From NCBI RefSeq assembly GCF_030285785.1, contig NZ_CP127247.1, forward strand, positions 4,363,501 through 4,427,500: 64,000 nt of DNA, in the 5' to 3' direction. Positions 18,065-28,091 of this stretch are shown piece by piece. A program made the position numbers and the translations under genes. Under the pieces are notes generated by a model that had not been told where the DNA came from, did not search any database, and worked only from the letters and a program-made list of their open reading frames with translations. Source of the stretch: Parasedimentitalea psychrophila (GTDB lineage Bacteria > Pseudomonadota > Alphaproteobacteria > Rhodobacterales > Rhodobacteraceae). Every line of letters begins with the position of its first letter. Positions within the stretch are counted from its first letter, which is position 1.

Positions 18065-18289
18065 TTGTTTAACGTCAGCCTTGATTCGTTGCGTCGCAGA
18101 TCCCAAAGTGCGCCTATTAGCGCCGGATCATCGACCATTTTGGGCTTGGTGTCGCCGGTAAGGATTTCAAACCGAACACTCTGCGACACCTATGTGTAAC
18201 CCTGACCAGCACATCCAGACAAGGGGCAGGATGGGATTTTTCCACTTTTTCGATCAAAAATGCCAATTTAGCGACCAAACGCATCCCAT

Positions 18290-19132
18290 TTAGTCGGCTT
18301 GCGCACAAACCACCCGATTCCGGCCATCCAAATCCTGAACCACCCGGATCTGACGCAGGCCGGCCTGCTCGAACAGGTCCGCCACCGCCACCGCCTGGGT
18401 TGGGCCGATTTCAACCAGCACCCGGCCGCCCCGGGTCAGGTAATTTCCCACCTCGCTGGCAATACGGCGATAGGCGCCCAAACCGTCACCGCCATCTGTC
18501 AGCGCCATTTGCGGTTCGTGGTCGCGCACCTCGGCCGACAGACCCGGCATTTCAGACAGCGCTATGTAGGGCGGGTTGGACACGATGAGATCAAATTTTC
18601 CATCCACGGTCTGAAACCAGTCCGATAGGCGAATATCAGCCCGTGCTTGCACCCGCTGCAGCACCGCATTGGCACTGGCCTGCAAACAGGCGGCTTCGCT
18701 TAAATCCACCCCAAGGCCGGTGGCCTGCTGTTGTTCAGCCAGCAGCGTCACTAGAATGCAGCCCGAGCCGGTGCCCAGATCCAACAGCCGCTGAAACGGC
18801 AGTGACAGGGCCGCCTCGATCAGGCATTCGGTCTCCGGACGCGGATCCAGAACTTCACCCGACACTTTGAACCGGCGACCATAAAACGCGCGCTCGCCCA
18901 ACAAATGCGACACCGGCACCCGAATGGCCCGCAGCGCAATCAACTGGTCATAGCGCTCGGCAATATCAGGATCCAGATCCTCAGGTGCGATCAGAGTGAC
19001 CCGGCTGGCCTCGATCCGGGCCGCATGGGCCAGCAACACGCGGGCATCACGGGCCGGATCCGGCACCCCGGCGGCACGCAGCCGTGCGGTGGCGGTGACC
19101 ATCGCCTGCGCCGCAGTCTGGGCGCCGCTCAT
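18290..19132 (-). CDS. prmC: peptide chain release factor N5-glutamine methyltransferase
   Basis: 280 residues. Methylates the glutamine of the GGQ motif in RF1/RF2. It has an N-terminal helical bundle, SAM-binding [11 protein letters not shown], and the catalytic NPPY at residues 176-179. Its start overlaps the stop of prfA by 4 nt, so enzyme and substrate are translationally coupled, a conserved arrangement. Confidence 0.96.
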   Translation of the reverse strand: MSGAQTAAQAMVTATARLRAAGVPDPARDARVLLAHAARIEASRVTLIAPEDLDPDIAERYDQLIALRAIRVPVSHLLGERAFYGRRFKVSGEVLDPRPETECLIEAALSLPFQRLLDLGTGSGCILVTLLAEQQQATGLGVDLSEAACLQASANAVLQRVQARADIRLSDWFQTVDGKFDLIVSNPPYIALSEMPGLSAEVRDHEPQMALTDGGDGLGAYRRIASEVGNYLTRGGRVLVEIGPTQAVAVADLFEQAGLRQIRVVQDLDGRNRVVCAQAD

Positions 19133-20184
19133 TGGCCCATTTCGGCCAGAAGCCGCGCCTGATTGTCTGCTGACAAAGCGTCGATCATCTCGTCCAGATC
19201 CCCCGCCATCACCTGATCCAGCTTGTAGAGCGTCAGGTTGATACGGTGATCGGTCATCCGGCCCTGCGGGAAATTATAGGTGCGGATACGTTCCGAGCGA
19301 TCCCCCGACCCCACCTGCGCCGCGCGGTCCGCCGAGCGTTCACTGTCCACCCGCTGACGTTCCAGATCATACAGCCGGGTCTTCAGCACCTGCATCGCAA
19401 TCTCACGGTTGCGGTGCTGGGATTTCTCCGAGCTGGTGACAACGACACCACTGGGCAAATGAGTGATGCGCACAGCGGAATCGGTGGTGTTCACGTGCTG
19501 GCCACCGGCACCGGAGGCCCGCATGGTATCAATGCGCAGGTCAGTGGCGTTGATCTCGATATCCACGTCTTCGGCCTCGGGCAGAACTGCGACAGTTGCA
19601 GCCGAGGTGTGGATACGGCCGCCACTTTCGGTGGTCGGAACCCGCTGCACCCGGTGCACACCGGATTCGAACTTCATTCGGGCAAAGACATTTTCACCTT
19701 TGATATGGGCCACAACTTCCTTGATGCCGCCCAATTCGGTGAATTGCTCCTCTAGCACCTCGAATTTCCAGCCACGCGCCTCAGAGTATCGCTGGTACAT
19801 GCGCAGCAGGTCTGCGGCAAACAGCGCCGCCTCGTCGCCGCCGGTACCGGGGCGAATTTCCAGCATGGCCGGCTTGGTATCTGCCGCGTCTTTCGGCAAT
19901 AACGCCAGTTGCAAGGCGGTCTCGGCAGCCGGTATCGCCGCCTTCAGAACCGGGATTTCCTCTTCGGCAAGCCCCTTCAAATCCGGGTCAGACAGCATCT
20001 CTTGTGCGTCACCCAGATCGGTAATGAGCCGTCGGTAGGACATGATCTGTTCCACAACCGGGCGCAGGTCCGAGTATTCCTTGGCCAGCTGGGCAATATC
20101 GCTGCCACTGGTGCCATCGGACATCAAGGCCTCAATATACTGAAACCGCTGGATGATCTGTTCAAGACGTTGTTCGGGAACCAT
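19129..20184 (-). CDS. prfA: peptide chain release factor 1
   Basis: 351 residues. Recognises UAA/UAG and triggers hydrolysis of peptidyl-tRNA. The GGQ catalytic motif is at 227-229 ([10 protein letters not shown]); [13 protein letters not shown] and [13 protein letters not shown] are strongly conserved RF1 stretches. First gene of the prfA-prmC operon. Confidence 0.97.
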   Translation of the reverse strand: MVPEQRLEQIIQRFQYIEALMSDGTSGSDIAQLAKEYSDLRPVVEQIMSYRRLITDLGDAQEMLSDPDLKGLAEEEIPVLKAAIPAAETALQLALLPKDAADTKPAMLEIRPGTGGDEAALFAADLLRMYQRYSEARGWKFEVLEEQFTELGGIKEVVAHIKGENVFARMKFESGVHRVQRVPTTESGGRIHTSAATVAVLPEAEDVDIEINATDLRIDTMRASGAGGQHVNTTDSAVRITHLPSGVVVTSSEKSQHRNREIAMQVLKTRLYDLERQRVDSERSADRAAQVGSGDRSERIRTYNFPQGRMTDHRINLTLYKLDQVMAGDLDEMIDALSADNQARLLAEMGQ

Positions 20185-20246
20185 AGGTGGGTGATCCGCT
20201 TGTAGTGAAATTTGGTCTGGCCTGATCCTTGTGATATGCTAGCGCC

Positions 20247-20546
20247 ATGCAACATGCCAGAGCCGTTATCGCCGCCACCCTTGCCCTCTGGGCGCAACCC
20301 GTACTGTCTGATGTCGTTGTCCCCGGCGGCAAGACCATTGATTGCTACTGCACCGACAGGTCTGGCTCGCGGGTAGAATTGGGCCAGACCATCTGCCTGC
20401 AGGTTGACGGGCGCATGTTCATGGCGCAGTGCCAAATGTCGCTCAATGTGCCGATGTGGCGCGAGGTGCAGCAGGGCTGCCTGTCCTCCTCGCTGGATCA
20501 AAACCAGAGCAACGACAGCCCGGTCGCCCCATATCCGCAGCTGTAA
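20247..20546 (+). CDS. small exported cysteine-containing protein, unknown function
   Basis: 99 residues. An N-terminal signal peptide (about 1-21, AVIAATLALWAQPVLS) is followed by a short mature region with five cysteines (DCYCTD, TICLQ, AQCQM, QGCLSS), enough for one or two disulfides in the periplasm. Not recognised beyond this. Divergent from prfA and convergent with the DUF1499 gene, whose stop is 11 nt away. Confidence 0.7.
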   Translation: MQHARAVIAATLALWAQPVLSDVVVPGGKTIDCYCTDRSGSRVELGQTICLQVDGRMFMAQCQMSLNVPMWREVQQGCLSSSLDQNQSNDSPVAPYPQL

Positions 20547-20557
20547 ACGCCGGTCTT

Positions 20558-21001
20558 CTAGTCGGCCGGCATCGCCTCGGGAACCGCCTCAATTCCCATT
20601 TGGCGCAGCCAGTCACCAATCCGCGCCCCGTTCACGCCCAGATCTGACCGTCCAAATCGCAGCCGGGCATAGACTTTCAGGAAATCTCCATCTTGTCGCG
20701 CCGTGGTATAATCTGGAAATCCCATAAATTTGGTCCGGGTCACATAGGTCGCCAAGCCGTCCTCAACAGAGCCCGCCAGCAGTTTGGTCCGCGGCGCGGC
20801 ACTGGCCACTCGGTCAAACCGGGCCAGCCCGCCGGGCCCGGTTTGCACCACCCGGAACACACCGCCACGAAACGTCTTGTCCTCGGAAAAATCCGGTTGG
20901 ATGTTCCAGTCAATCGGGTCAACCGGAGCCAGTCGGATCAAGCCCAGCACCACCACAACAGCGGCCAAACAAATCCAGCCAAATATCATAATTCGTCCCA
21001 T
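20558..21001 (-). CDS. DUF1499 family protein
   Basis: 147 residues. One N-terminal membrane anchor (about 4-22) and a soluble domain with TKFMGFPDYTTA and LKVYARLRFGRSDLGVNGARI, typical of DUF1499. The role of the family is unknown. 61 nt downstream of the first agmatinase gene on the same strand, possibly in the same transcript. Confidence 0.8.
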   Translation of the reverse strand: MGRIMIFGWICLAAVVVVLGLIRLAPVDPIDWNIQPDFSEDKTFRGGVFRVVQTGPGGLARFDRVASAAPRTKLLAGSVEDGLATYVTRTKFMGFPDYTTARQDGDFLKVYARLRFGRSDLGVNGARIGDWLRQMGIEAVPEAMPAD

Positions 21002-21062
21002 ACCTCAGCCGCCCCCCGCTGTGATGCGGCCCCAAAGCCACAATTGGATTTGGGGAGCTATC

Positions 21063-22010
21063 TTATTTTGTTGTCACACCCGGTAGTATGCACAGCATCT
21101 CATACAACAGGTTGGCGCCCGTCAAGGCGGTGTTGCCGGTGGTGTCATATGGCGGCGACACCTCAACCAGATCACAGCCGACAATATTCACCCCCCGCAA
21201 GGCCCGGATCAGTTCCAACGCCTGTGGAGTCGTCAATCCGCCGATCTCGGGGGTTCCGGTGCCCGGTGCATAGGCCGGATCCAGACTGTCAATATCATAG
21301 GTCAGATAGGTCGGCCTATTGCCAATATCGCGACGTATTTCCGCGCCGAGATTGCTCAGCGACCGATGCCACAGCTCAGCCGCCGGGAATTGCTGAAAGC
21401 CCCAGCCCTGCGCTTCGGTGAAATCGCTGGCCGCATAGCCAGTTCCGCGCAGTCCTACCTGATAAGTCTTGTCCGCCTGTATCAGACCTTCCTCATAGGC
21501 CCGGCGAAACACGGTGCCATGAGTTTCCTTTTCGCCGAACATCTCGTCATTGACATCCGCATGGGCATCCACATGCACCACCGCCACCGGGCCATATTTC
21601 TTGGCGATTGAGCGCAGGATCGGCAGGGTTATCGAGTGATCGCCGCCCATCGCCACCGGCACCACATTGGTGGCGACAATCGCGTCATAGCTGGACTCGA
21701 TGATACGCAGGCTGTCCGGCAACGAGAAGGTGTTGATCGCAAGATCGCCGATATCGGCGATTTGCAGGTAATCAAAAGGCGCCGCCTTGGTGGTCATATT
21801 ATAGGGCCGGATCATGGCGCTCTCGGCCCGTATCTGTTTGGGGCCAAAGCGAGTGCCAGATCGCCACGAGGTGCCGATATCCATCGGGATACCCAACACC
21901 GCCACATCCAGCCCCGCAAGGGACGACGCCTGCGGCAATCTCATGAATGTCCCCGGTCCAGAAAACCTGGCCAGGTCGTTGCCGCTGATCGGTTGATTAT
22001 ACTCAGTCAT
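21063..22010 (-). CDS. speB: agmatinase/ureohydrolase family protein (copy 1)
   Basis: 315 residues. Binuclear manganese ureohydrolase; agmatinases split agmatine into putrescine and urea. Metal-binding motifs GGDHSITLPI, DAHADVND and the family signature TYDIDSLDPAYAPGTGTPE are present. Paralogues act on guanidinobutyrate or guanidinopropionate, so the substrate is not certain. Start overlaps the stop of copy 2 by 8 nt (same operon). Confidence 0.9.
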   Translation of the reverse strand: MTEYNQPISGNDLARFSGPGTFMRLPQASSLAGLDVAVLGIPMDIGTSWRSGTRFGPKQIRAESAMIRPYNMTTKAAPFDYLQIADIGDLAINTFSLPDSLRIIESSYDAIVATNVVPVAMGGDHSITLPILRSIAKKYGPVAVVHVDAHADVNDEMFGEKETHGTVFRRAYEEGLIQADKTYQVGLRGTGYAASDFTEAQGWGFQQFPAAELWHRSLSNLGAEIRRDIGNRPTYLTYDIDSLDPAYAPGTGTPEIGGLTTPQALELIRALRGVNIVGCDLVEVSPPYDTTGNTALTGANLLYEMLCILPGVTTK

Positions 22011-22971
22011 TGTTTCTCATATTCCAGCCCAACAGGCAGATAATTTCAGTAGCCGCATGGGCTGCGGCAATGGCCGTGGCCCCCGTGGTATCAAATGGTG
22101 GCGACACTTCAACCACATCACCGCCCATAATGTTGATGCCGGCGATGTCGCGCAATATGCGCGCCGCCTGCGCCGAGGTCAGCCCACCCCACACCGGCGT
22201 CCCGGTTCCCGGAGCAAAAGCCGGGTCCAACCCGTCAATATCAAAGCTCAGATAGGTCGGATGATCGCCCAGGATCTCTTTGATCCGGCGCGCCGTTGCC
22301 GCCGCACCGATCTCATGCACTTCGGCGGCATCAATGATATTCATCCCCATTGTGTCTTCGTTGCTGGTGCGAATACCAACCTGAACCGAGCGGGCAGGAT
22401 CAATCAGCCCCATCTTGATCGCCTTGTAGACAAAGGTGCCGTGATCGACCCGGTCCATATCGTCATCCGCCCAACTGTCACTATGGGCGTCAAACTGCAA
22501 CAGCGCCATTGGTCCGTATTTCTCGGCATAGGCCTTAAGGATGGGAAAGGTGATATAATGATCCCCGCCCAAGGCGACCGAGGCCACATCGGCGGCCAGA
22601 ATGCCGTGAATATGCTTTTGTAGCGCATCTGGAAAGCCGGCAATATTCGCGTAGTCAAAGGCCAGGTCGCCATAATCAATAATCGCAAACTCGCTCAGCG
22701 GGTCATAGCCCCAGCCATAAGGCGCATCCGGACTTTGCAAGGCGCTGGCCTCGCGGATGGCCCGTGGCCCCAGACGCGTTCCAGGACGATTGGTCACCGC
22801 CTGGTCAAACGGCACGCCGGTAACGGCAATATCAACGCCGCTCAAATCCTTACGATACCTGCGCCGCAAAAACGACGTGGCACCGCCAAAGGTATTCTCA
22901 AAGCTCAACCCTTTCAGGTCTTCGCGCGTAAAGGCCTCATCGACCAAGTATTTTGCATCTTCCAATGCCAT
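22003..22971 (-). CDS. agmatinase/ureohydrolase family protein (copy 2)
   Basis: 322 residues, a second ureohydrolase clearly diverged from its neighbour: GGDHYITFPI, DAHSDSWADDD and FDIDGLDPAFAPGTGTPVWG keep all metal ligands, while the HSD variant and extended N-terminus differ from copy 1. Two adjacent overlapping paralogues suggest different guanidino substrates or a hetero-oligomer (inference). 82 nt downstream of the M20 amidohydrolase, probably one operon. Confidence 0.88.
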   Translation of the reverse strand: MALEDAKYLVDEAFTREDLKGLSFENTFGGATSFLRRRYRKDLSGVDIAVTGVPFDQAVTNRPGTRLGPRAIREASALQSPDAPYGWGYDPLSEFAIIDYGDLAFDYANIAGFPDALQKHIHGILAADVASVALGGDHYITFPILKAYAEKYGPMALLQFDAHSDSWADDDMDRVDHGTFVYKAIKMGLIDPARSVQVGIRTSNEDTMGMNIIDAAEVHEIGAAATARRIKEILGDHPTYLSFDIDGLDPAFAPGTGTPVWGGLTSAQAARILRDIAGINIMGGDVVEVSPPFDTTGATAIAAAHAATEIICLLGWNMRNND

Positions 22972-23053
22972 TTTATCATACCCTTCAGCCTGCGACTGCG
23001 CTCTGGCATAGACCAGCGCTTGCCGCCTGTCACCTCACCTGTTGCCCGCCCCG

Positions 23054-24217
23054 TCAGCGTAGGGCTTGCGACCGCTCAACCAGCCGGGCAAAGAACGAGG
23101 CTCCAATCGGCGCGATCTCATCATTGAAGTCATATTTCGGGTGATGCAGGCCCGCGCTCTCGCCCTGCCCCAAAAACAGATAGGCCCCCGGACGCGCCTG
23201 CAACATATATGAGAAATCCTCAGCCCCCATTTCGCGGCGGCCCTCGGCCTCCACGTGGCTGTCGCCCGAGACCTCCCTGGCCACGCCAACCGCAAACGCC
23301 GCTTTGTCGGCGTGATTGATGGTGGCAGGATAGCCCAGTTCATACGCCAACTTAGCCTCAACCCCGTAGCTCGCCGCCTGACCGTCAACAATCTCCTGCA
23401 TCCGCGTCATCACCATCGCCTGTACCTCGGGGTCAAAGGTACGCACGGTACCATTGATATAGGCAGTATCGGGAATGACATTGTCGGTGGTGCCGGTGTG
23501 GATCTGGGTGACCGAGATCACCAGATCCTGCAACGCATAGTGATTGCGGCTGACAATGGTCTGGATCGCCTGGGCAATACCACAGGCCGCCATCACCGGA
23601 TCGCGGGTCTCATGCGGCATCGCGCCATGACCACCAAGCCCCTGAATGTTAATATGAAACTCGTCCACTGCCGCCATCAGCGCACCTGAGGTGGTCAGGA
23701 AATCCCCCGCCGGCAATCCCGGCGCATTGTGGATGCCGTAGACTTCACCAATATCGAAACGATCCATGATCCCCTCATCCACCATCACACCGGCGCCGCC
23801 ACCGGCTTCCTCAGCCGGTTGAAAAATCAACGCCACCCGACCACAAAAATTCCGCGTCTCAGCCAGGTATTTTGCCGCCCCCAACAGCATCACCATGTGA
23901 CCGTCATGACCACAAGCATGCATCTTGCCGACCTTGGTCGATGCATAGTCAACCCCGGTGCCTTCGGGTATCGGCAAGGCATCCATATCCGCACGCAACC
24001 CGATGGTCGGCCCAATCCCCTGGCCGTTGATGATCGCCACCATGCCAGTCTGCGCAATACCCTCATGCAGCTCGTCCACCCCAAACGCCCGCAAACGCTC
24101 GGCCACAAATGCAGATGTTTCCGGCAGATCGAAACCCAGTTCCGGGATCGTATGCAAATGCCGCCGCCAGGTCTTCATGTCTTCGGCAAAGTCGGCGATA
24201 CGATTGACAACGGGCAT
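23054..24217 (-). CDS. M20 family amidohydrolase (hippurate/N-acyl-amino-acid hydrolase type)
   Basis: 387 residues. Zinc-dependent amidohydrolase: MHACGHDGHMVMLLGAA, QPAEEAGGGAGVMVDEG, the IHNAPGLPAG segment and the C-terminal GAEDFSYMLQ carry the conserved ligands of the M20D (IAA-amino acid hydrolase/hippuricase) group. AAGGAG precedes ATG 24217. First gene of a run with two ureohydrolases, pointing to breakdown of acylated or guanidino nitrogen compounds (inference). Confidence 0.9.
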   Translation of the reverse strand: MPVVNRIADFAEDMKTWRRHLHTIPELGFDLPETSAFVAERLRAFGVDELHEGIAQTGMVAIINGQGIGPTIGLRADMDALPIPEGTGVDYASTKVGKMHACGHDGHMVMLLGAAKYLAETRNFCGRVALIFQPAEEAGGGAGVMVDEGIMDRFDIGEVYGIHNAPGLPAGDFLTTSGALMAAVDEFHINIQGLGGHGAMPHETRDPVMAACGIAQAIQTIVSRNHYALQDLVISVTQIHTGTTDNVIPDTAYINGTVRTFDPEVQAMVMTRMQEIVDGQAASYGVEAKLAYELGYPATINHADKAAFAVGVAREVSGDSHVEAEGRREMGAEDFSYMLQARPGAYLFLGQGESAGLHHPKYDFNDEIAPIGASFFARLVERSQALR

Positions 24218-24281
24218 GGGCTGGACTCCTTAGGTCAGACTCGGGATTGATGTATCTGACACTGGAACGAAAGCCGCCGCA

Positions 24282-25112
24282 ATGCCCGAAAACACCTTGA
24301 TCCACGACCAGACCGCCGGCATCGAACGGCTGCTGGAAATCATCCGCCAACTGCGGGATCCGCAATCCGGCTGTCCCTGGGATATTGAACAGGATTTTGC
24401 CAGCATAGCCCCCTACACAATCGAGGAAGCCTATGAGGTTGCCGATGCCATCGAGCGGCAGCAATGGCAGGAATTGAAGGGCGAACTGGGCGATCTGCTG
24501 TTTCAATCGGTTTTCCACGCCCAAATGGCACATGAGGCCGGGCATTTCACCTTTCAGGATGTGGTCACCACCATGTCCGACAAAATGGTCAGCCGCCATC
24601 CACATGTGTTCGCAGATGAAAGCCGCGACAAATCCGCCGCGCAACAAACCCGCGACTGGGAGGAAATCAAGGCCACTGAGCGCGCGGGCAAAGATCAAAA
24701 AGGCACCCTTGACGGAGTTGCCTTGGGGCTGCCGGCTCTGCTGCGCGCCTATAAGCTGCAAAAACGCGCCGCCCGTGTTGGCTTTGACTGGCCCTCGGCG
24801 CAGGGCGTACTGGACAAGATCGCTGAAGAAAGCGCTGAACTGGTCGAAGCCCGCGATGAGCTGACCCAGGATGCCGTCGAAGAAGAGTTCGGCGATCTGA
24901 TGTTTGTGATGGCCAATCTCGGTCGCCACCTCGGGGTTGAGCCCGAAGCCGCGCTGCGCCGTGCCAACGCCAAATTCACCCGCCGCTTTGAAGGTATTGA
25001 AACCCGGTTGGCGGCGCTGGGAAAATCCCCGTCGGACAGTAATCTCGATGAAATGGAGGCCCTGTGGACCGCGGTAAAAGCCGCTGAACGCAGCCCGCAA
25101 GACACCGAATAA
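24282..25112 (+). CDS. mazG: nucleoside triphosphate pyrophosphohydrolase MazG
   Basis: 276 residues, the two-domain form. Hydrolyses NTPs to NMP and PPi. The first MazG domain shows LRDPQSGCPWDIEQ, EEAYEVADAIE and ELGDLLFQSVFHAQMA, with the Glu/Asp metal ligands. The second contains EESAELVEARDE and EEFGDLMFVMANLGRHLG. Divergent from the M20 gene with 64 nt between starts. Confidence 0.95.
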   Translation: MPENTLIHDQTAGIERLLEIIRQLRDPQSGCPWDIEQDFASIAPYTIEEAYEVADAIERQQWQELKGELGDLLFQSVFHAQMAHEAGHFTFQDVVTTMSDKMVSRHPHVFADESRDKSAAQQTRDWEEIKATERAGKDQKGTLDGVALGLPALLRAYKLQKRAARVGFDWPSAQGVLDKIAEESAELVEARDELTQDAVEEEFGDLMFVMANLGRHLGVEPEAALRRANAKFTRRFEGIETRLAALGKSPSDSNLDEMEALWTAVKAAERSPQDTE

Positions 25113-25132
25113 CGGCGCGCTTCTGACGCATC

Positions 25133-25150
25133 TTTTTGCCAAAAATACTC
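25133..25150. repeat. intergenic repeat fragment
   Basis: TTTTTGCCAAAAATACTC is the AT-rich flank of the intergenic repeat class seen at 7161 and 16242, here between mazG and the nucleoside hydrolase gene. Confidence 0.35.
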
Positions 25151-25236
25151 AAATCCCGACCTGCCGCCGCCACGACCGCTGGACAAATCACCATAGCCTT
25201 GCAAATCTCCGTCCCTGCAACACCAAGAGGCCTTTC

Positions 25237-26178
25237 ATGACCGCACGCAAAATCATCATCGATACCGACCCCGGCCAGGATGACGCCGTCGCTATTTTGC
25301 TGGCCCTCGCCAGCCCCGAGGAGATCGATGTGCTCGGCATTACCGCCGTTGCTGGCAATGTTCCGCTGCCGCTGACCCAGAAAAACGCCCGCATCATTTG
25401 CGAGCTGGTCGGCAGGAGCGACATCCCGGTCTATGCCGGCTGCGACGCGCCGCTGCGCCGTCCACTGGTCACCGCCGAGCATGTGCATGGCAAAACCGGC
25501 CTCGATGGTCCGGAGCTGACAGATCCAACCATGCCGCTGGCCGATGGGCACGCGGTGGATTTCATCGTCGAGACCCTGCGCAGCCAGTCGTCCGGCACGG
25601 TCACCCTATGCCCGCTGGGGCCGCTTACCAATATCGCTGCCGCCTTTAACAAAGCTCCGGATATCATTGAAAAGGTGCAAGAAATCATTCTGATGGGCGG
25701 TGCTTATTTTGAGGTTGGCAATATCACCCCAGCAGCCGAGTTCAATATCTACGTTGACCCCGAGGCCGCCGACATCGTCTTCAAATCCGGCTGCCCCATC
25801 GTGGTGATGCCACTGGATGTGACCCACAAGGTACTGGTCACCAAACCGCGCTGTGATGCGTTTCGTGCTCTGGACAGCAAGGTTGGCACATTTGTTGCGC
25901 AAATGACTGAATTCTTCGAACGCTTTGATGTCGCCAAATACGGCTCTGCCGGTGCGCCTCTGCATGACCCCTGTGTCACCGCCTACCTGATCCGTCCGGC
26001 GCTTTTCACCGGCCGCCACATCAACGTGGAAATCGAGACCCAATCCGAGCTGACCCTGGGCATGACCGTCGCCGACTGGTGGGGGGTCACCGATCGCCCG
26101 GCCAATGCCACATTCATCGGTGACGTCGACGCCGACGGCTTTTTTGATCTGCTCACCGAACGACTGGCCCGGCTATGA
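25237..26178 (+). CDS. inosine/uridine-preferring nucleoside hydrolase
   Basis: 313 residues. Splits the N-glycosidic bond of ribonucleosides. The calcium-binding DTDPGQDDA (about residues 9-17), an NxxAEFNIYxDPEA motif (ITPAAEFNIYVDPEAA) and the late GAPLHDPC with the metal-binding aspartate are present. Cytoplasmic, no signal peptide. Followed by a GNAT gene with ATGA overlap, so probably one operon. Confidence 0.93.
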   Translation: MTARKIIIDTDPGQDDAVAILLALASPEEIDVLGITAVAGNVPLPLTQKNARIICELVGRSDIPVYAGCDAPLRRPLVTAEHVHGKTGLDGPELTDPTMPLADGHAVDFIVETLRSQSSGTVTLCPLGPLTNIAAAFNKAPDIIEKVQEIILMGGAYFEVGNITPAAEFNIYVDPEAADIVFKSGCPIVVMPLDVTHKVLVTKPRCDAFRALDSKVGTFVAQMTEFFERFDVAKYGSAGAPLHDPCVTAYLIRPALFTGRHINVEIETQSELTLGMTVADWWGVTDRPANATFIGDVDADGFFDLLTERLARL

Positions 26179-26624
26179 GTGCGGCCTTGCATCTGGCCAA
26201 GCCTGACGACCTGAACAAGGTACTGGCGCTGGTTGAAGCCTTTCATCAGGAAATGGGTATTGCCAGCACCGAAGACAGCCGCCGCGCCGCCATTGAACCA
26301 CTACTGAATGGCATCCCCTACGGGGCCGTCTATCTGGCTGGCCCAACCCGTGCACCGATCGGATACACCGTTGTGACCTTCAGCTGGTCGGTGGAATTTG
26401 GCGGCATGGATGGCTCTATCGACGAGCTTTACGTGCGGCCAGCGGTGCGCAGACGCGGCATCGCCACCGAGGTTCTGATCACCCTGCCAAAAACCCTGGC
26501 CGAGGCGGGGATCAAGGCGTTGCATCTGGACGTTGATCGCGAGGACCAAAGCGCACAACGGCTGTATGCCCGCACCCGTTTCAAACCACAGGACCGATAT
26601 ATGCTGATGACCAAGGAACTTTGA
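26175..26624 (+). CDS. GNAT family N-acetyltransferase
   Basis: 149 residues, a single GNAT fold. The acetyl-CoA pyrophosphate-binding stretch is VRPAVRRRGIATEVL, followed by the beta5/alpha4 region ALHLDVDREDQSAQRLYART. Substrate unknown. The start overlaps the stop of the nucleoside hydrolase gene. Confidence 0.87.
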   Translation: MSAALHLAKPDDLNKVLALVEAFHQEMGIASTEDSRRAAIEPLLNGIPYGAVYLAGPTRAPIGYTVVTFSWSVEFGGMDGSIDELYVRPAVRRRGIATEVLITLPKTLAEAGIKALHLDVDREDQSAQRLYARTRFKPQDRYMLMTKEL

Positions 26625-26888
26625 AACAGCAGGGCCCGCCAAAAACCAACAGCGCCACCGGCGTCAAAGTCCAGCCTCTTTTTGATCTCTTGCGGTACAA
26701 TCGCGCAAATATCAAAAGCGGCTGCCGTCTGAGCAACCTGCCCCCTGTGCCTGCGCTCGGTCACACCCTTCACCAGGATCGCAATACCCTAGCCGCGCCC
26801 AAATCCAGCTCAGACCTAAGTAAAATTCGAATATGGTGCGCTTTTTGATTTAGAACATCATGAAATGGGCGCGCCTTTGGGCCACCTT

Positions 26889-27719
26889 CTAAACCACGTA
26901 TCCATATTTGTTCCATATACCATGACCATATACAGCTCCGTTATGGGCCTCGATATACTTGGCATTTGTGTTGCTGAGTTGCGAAAAACGTGTTTCGAGA
27001 CCAACCGCCTCTGATCGTGGTTTTAGCGATAGAAATGTCCCGAGCCGCGTTAACACGTCTTCAGGCCGATCCACCAAGTCTTCGTATCGGCTAATTAGGC
27101 AATCACTTTCCCTAAAATCTTTATCCGCTTGCGAATATGCAACATTCCAATGCTTCATTAATTCTGGCAGCGATGCTTGAGACAGTTTTTGGGTGGCCGT
27201 CGATACTGCACGAGGGTCGCGCATAAAAATTATGAAACGGCTTCCAGGAAATACACGACGAAGCCACCATATCTTGGTAAGATTTGGGGGTGATTTTTCA
27301 ACAAGAACCGGCGAGGTTCCAACAATAAATTGCCGCCATTCCCTTAAGATTTGAGCACGATACGCATGGTAGTCAACTTGATTTTTCAACTCTTCCGACA
27401 TTTCCTGACTAAATGCGAAAGCGCCGGGGCCACCAAATTTCCTGGCTGGAGAAAACACAGTTTGCATGTGTTGACCTTCGCTCTCCGGGACTGACGCTCG
27501 CAAATAGGACGTGTCAAACCGATCCACGATCATTCTTTCAAGCAGTGTTGTTCCGCTGCGATGAAGGCCGCATATGAAAACGAAGGATTCAATATTCGGA
27601 TCGTACGCGTAGTTTTCTTTTTTCAGACGGGAGATGCCATTAGGGGAATTTTTTCTGGTAGACCGGCCCGGCATTAATTCTATCAGTTTTTTGGCGGCCG
27701 GTGACGTGAGTAGTCTCAT
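26889..27719 (-). CDS. sulfotransferase family protein
   Basis: 276 residues. PAPS-dependent sulfotransferase fold: 5'-phosphosulfate loop FICGLHRSGTTLLERMI, the 3'-phosphate region RFIIFMRDPRAVSTAT with its Arg/Ser, and ISRYEDLVDRPEDVLTRLG. AGGGGA precedes ATG 27719. By eye the gene is much richer in A/T than its neighbours and stands alone, suggesting transfer. Such genes often modify surface polysaccharides or lipids; the acceptor here is unknown. Confidence 0.85.
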   Translation of the reverse strand: MRLLTSPAAKKLIELMPGRSTRKNSPNGISRLKKENYAYDPNIESFVFICGLHRSGTTLLERMIVDRFDTSYLRASVPESEGQHMQTVFSPARKFGGPGAFAFSQEMSEELKNQVDYHAYRAQILREWRQFIVGTSPVLVEKSPPNLTKIWWLRRVFPGSRFIIFMRDPRAVSTATQKLSQASLPELMKHWNVAYSQADKDFRESDCLISRYEDLVDRPEDVLTRLGTFLSLKPRSEAVGLETRFSQLSNTNAKYIEAHNGAVYGHGIWNKYGYVV

Positions 27720-28091
27720 AGTAATCCCCTGTTAGAGCATGCCCTTCTTAATGACATATATTCCGCTTTCCGAATGTGGGGAGCCAAGCCGGTCTCAGGA
27801 AAGCCATGTCATCGGGCCTATATCTACGGTGATCTCTCAATTCACAAGGCCGGTTTGTGTTGGCGGTGTTGCACAATTTTTGACGGCGGAGGTTTCACAT
27901 CCGGGAACAAGGCCATTTCGACGATTCTCGACGCTATTTCTTGGTGGTGGCGTTGATGCGACTGGCAGGCTGCCCGGCTTGGCGCGAGATGACCCGCGCA
28001 AAGGCAACGCTGCTCTTGGGCCAAAAATCCTGCACCAAGGTTCAGGATCAGCCAGGTGGGAATGCACCGCCCCACCTGGGCACATCAATGC
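27720..28091. other. intergenic region with terminator hairpin
   Basis: No convincing gene in 370 bp; overlapping short frames in several registers lack ribosome binding sites. A hairpin at 28052-28079 (CCAGGTGGG ... CCCACCTGG, 9-bp stem) lies just beyond the stop of the RTX protease gene and is its probable terminator. Confidence 0.5.
28052..28079 (-). terminator. terminator hairpin of the RTX protease gene
   Basis: Perfect 9-bp stem CCAGGTGGG/CCCACCTGG with a 10-nt loop, starting 12 nt past the stop codon at 28092. No strong U run. Confidence 0.55.
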
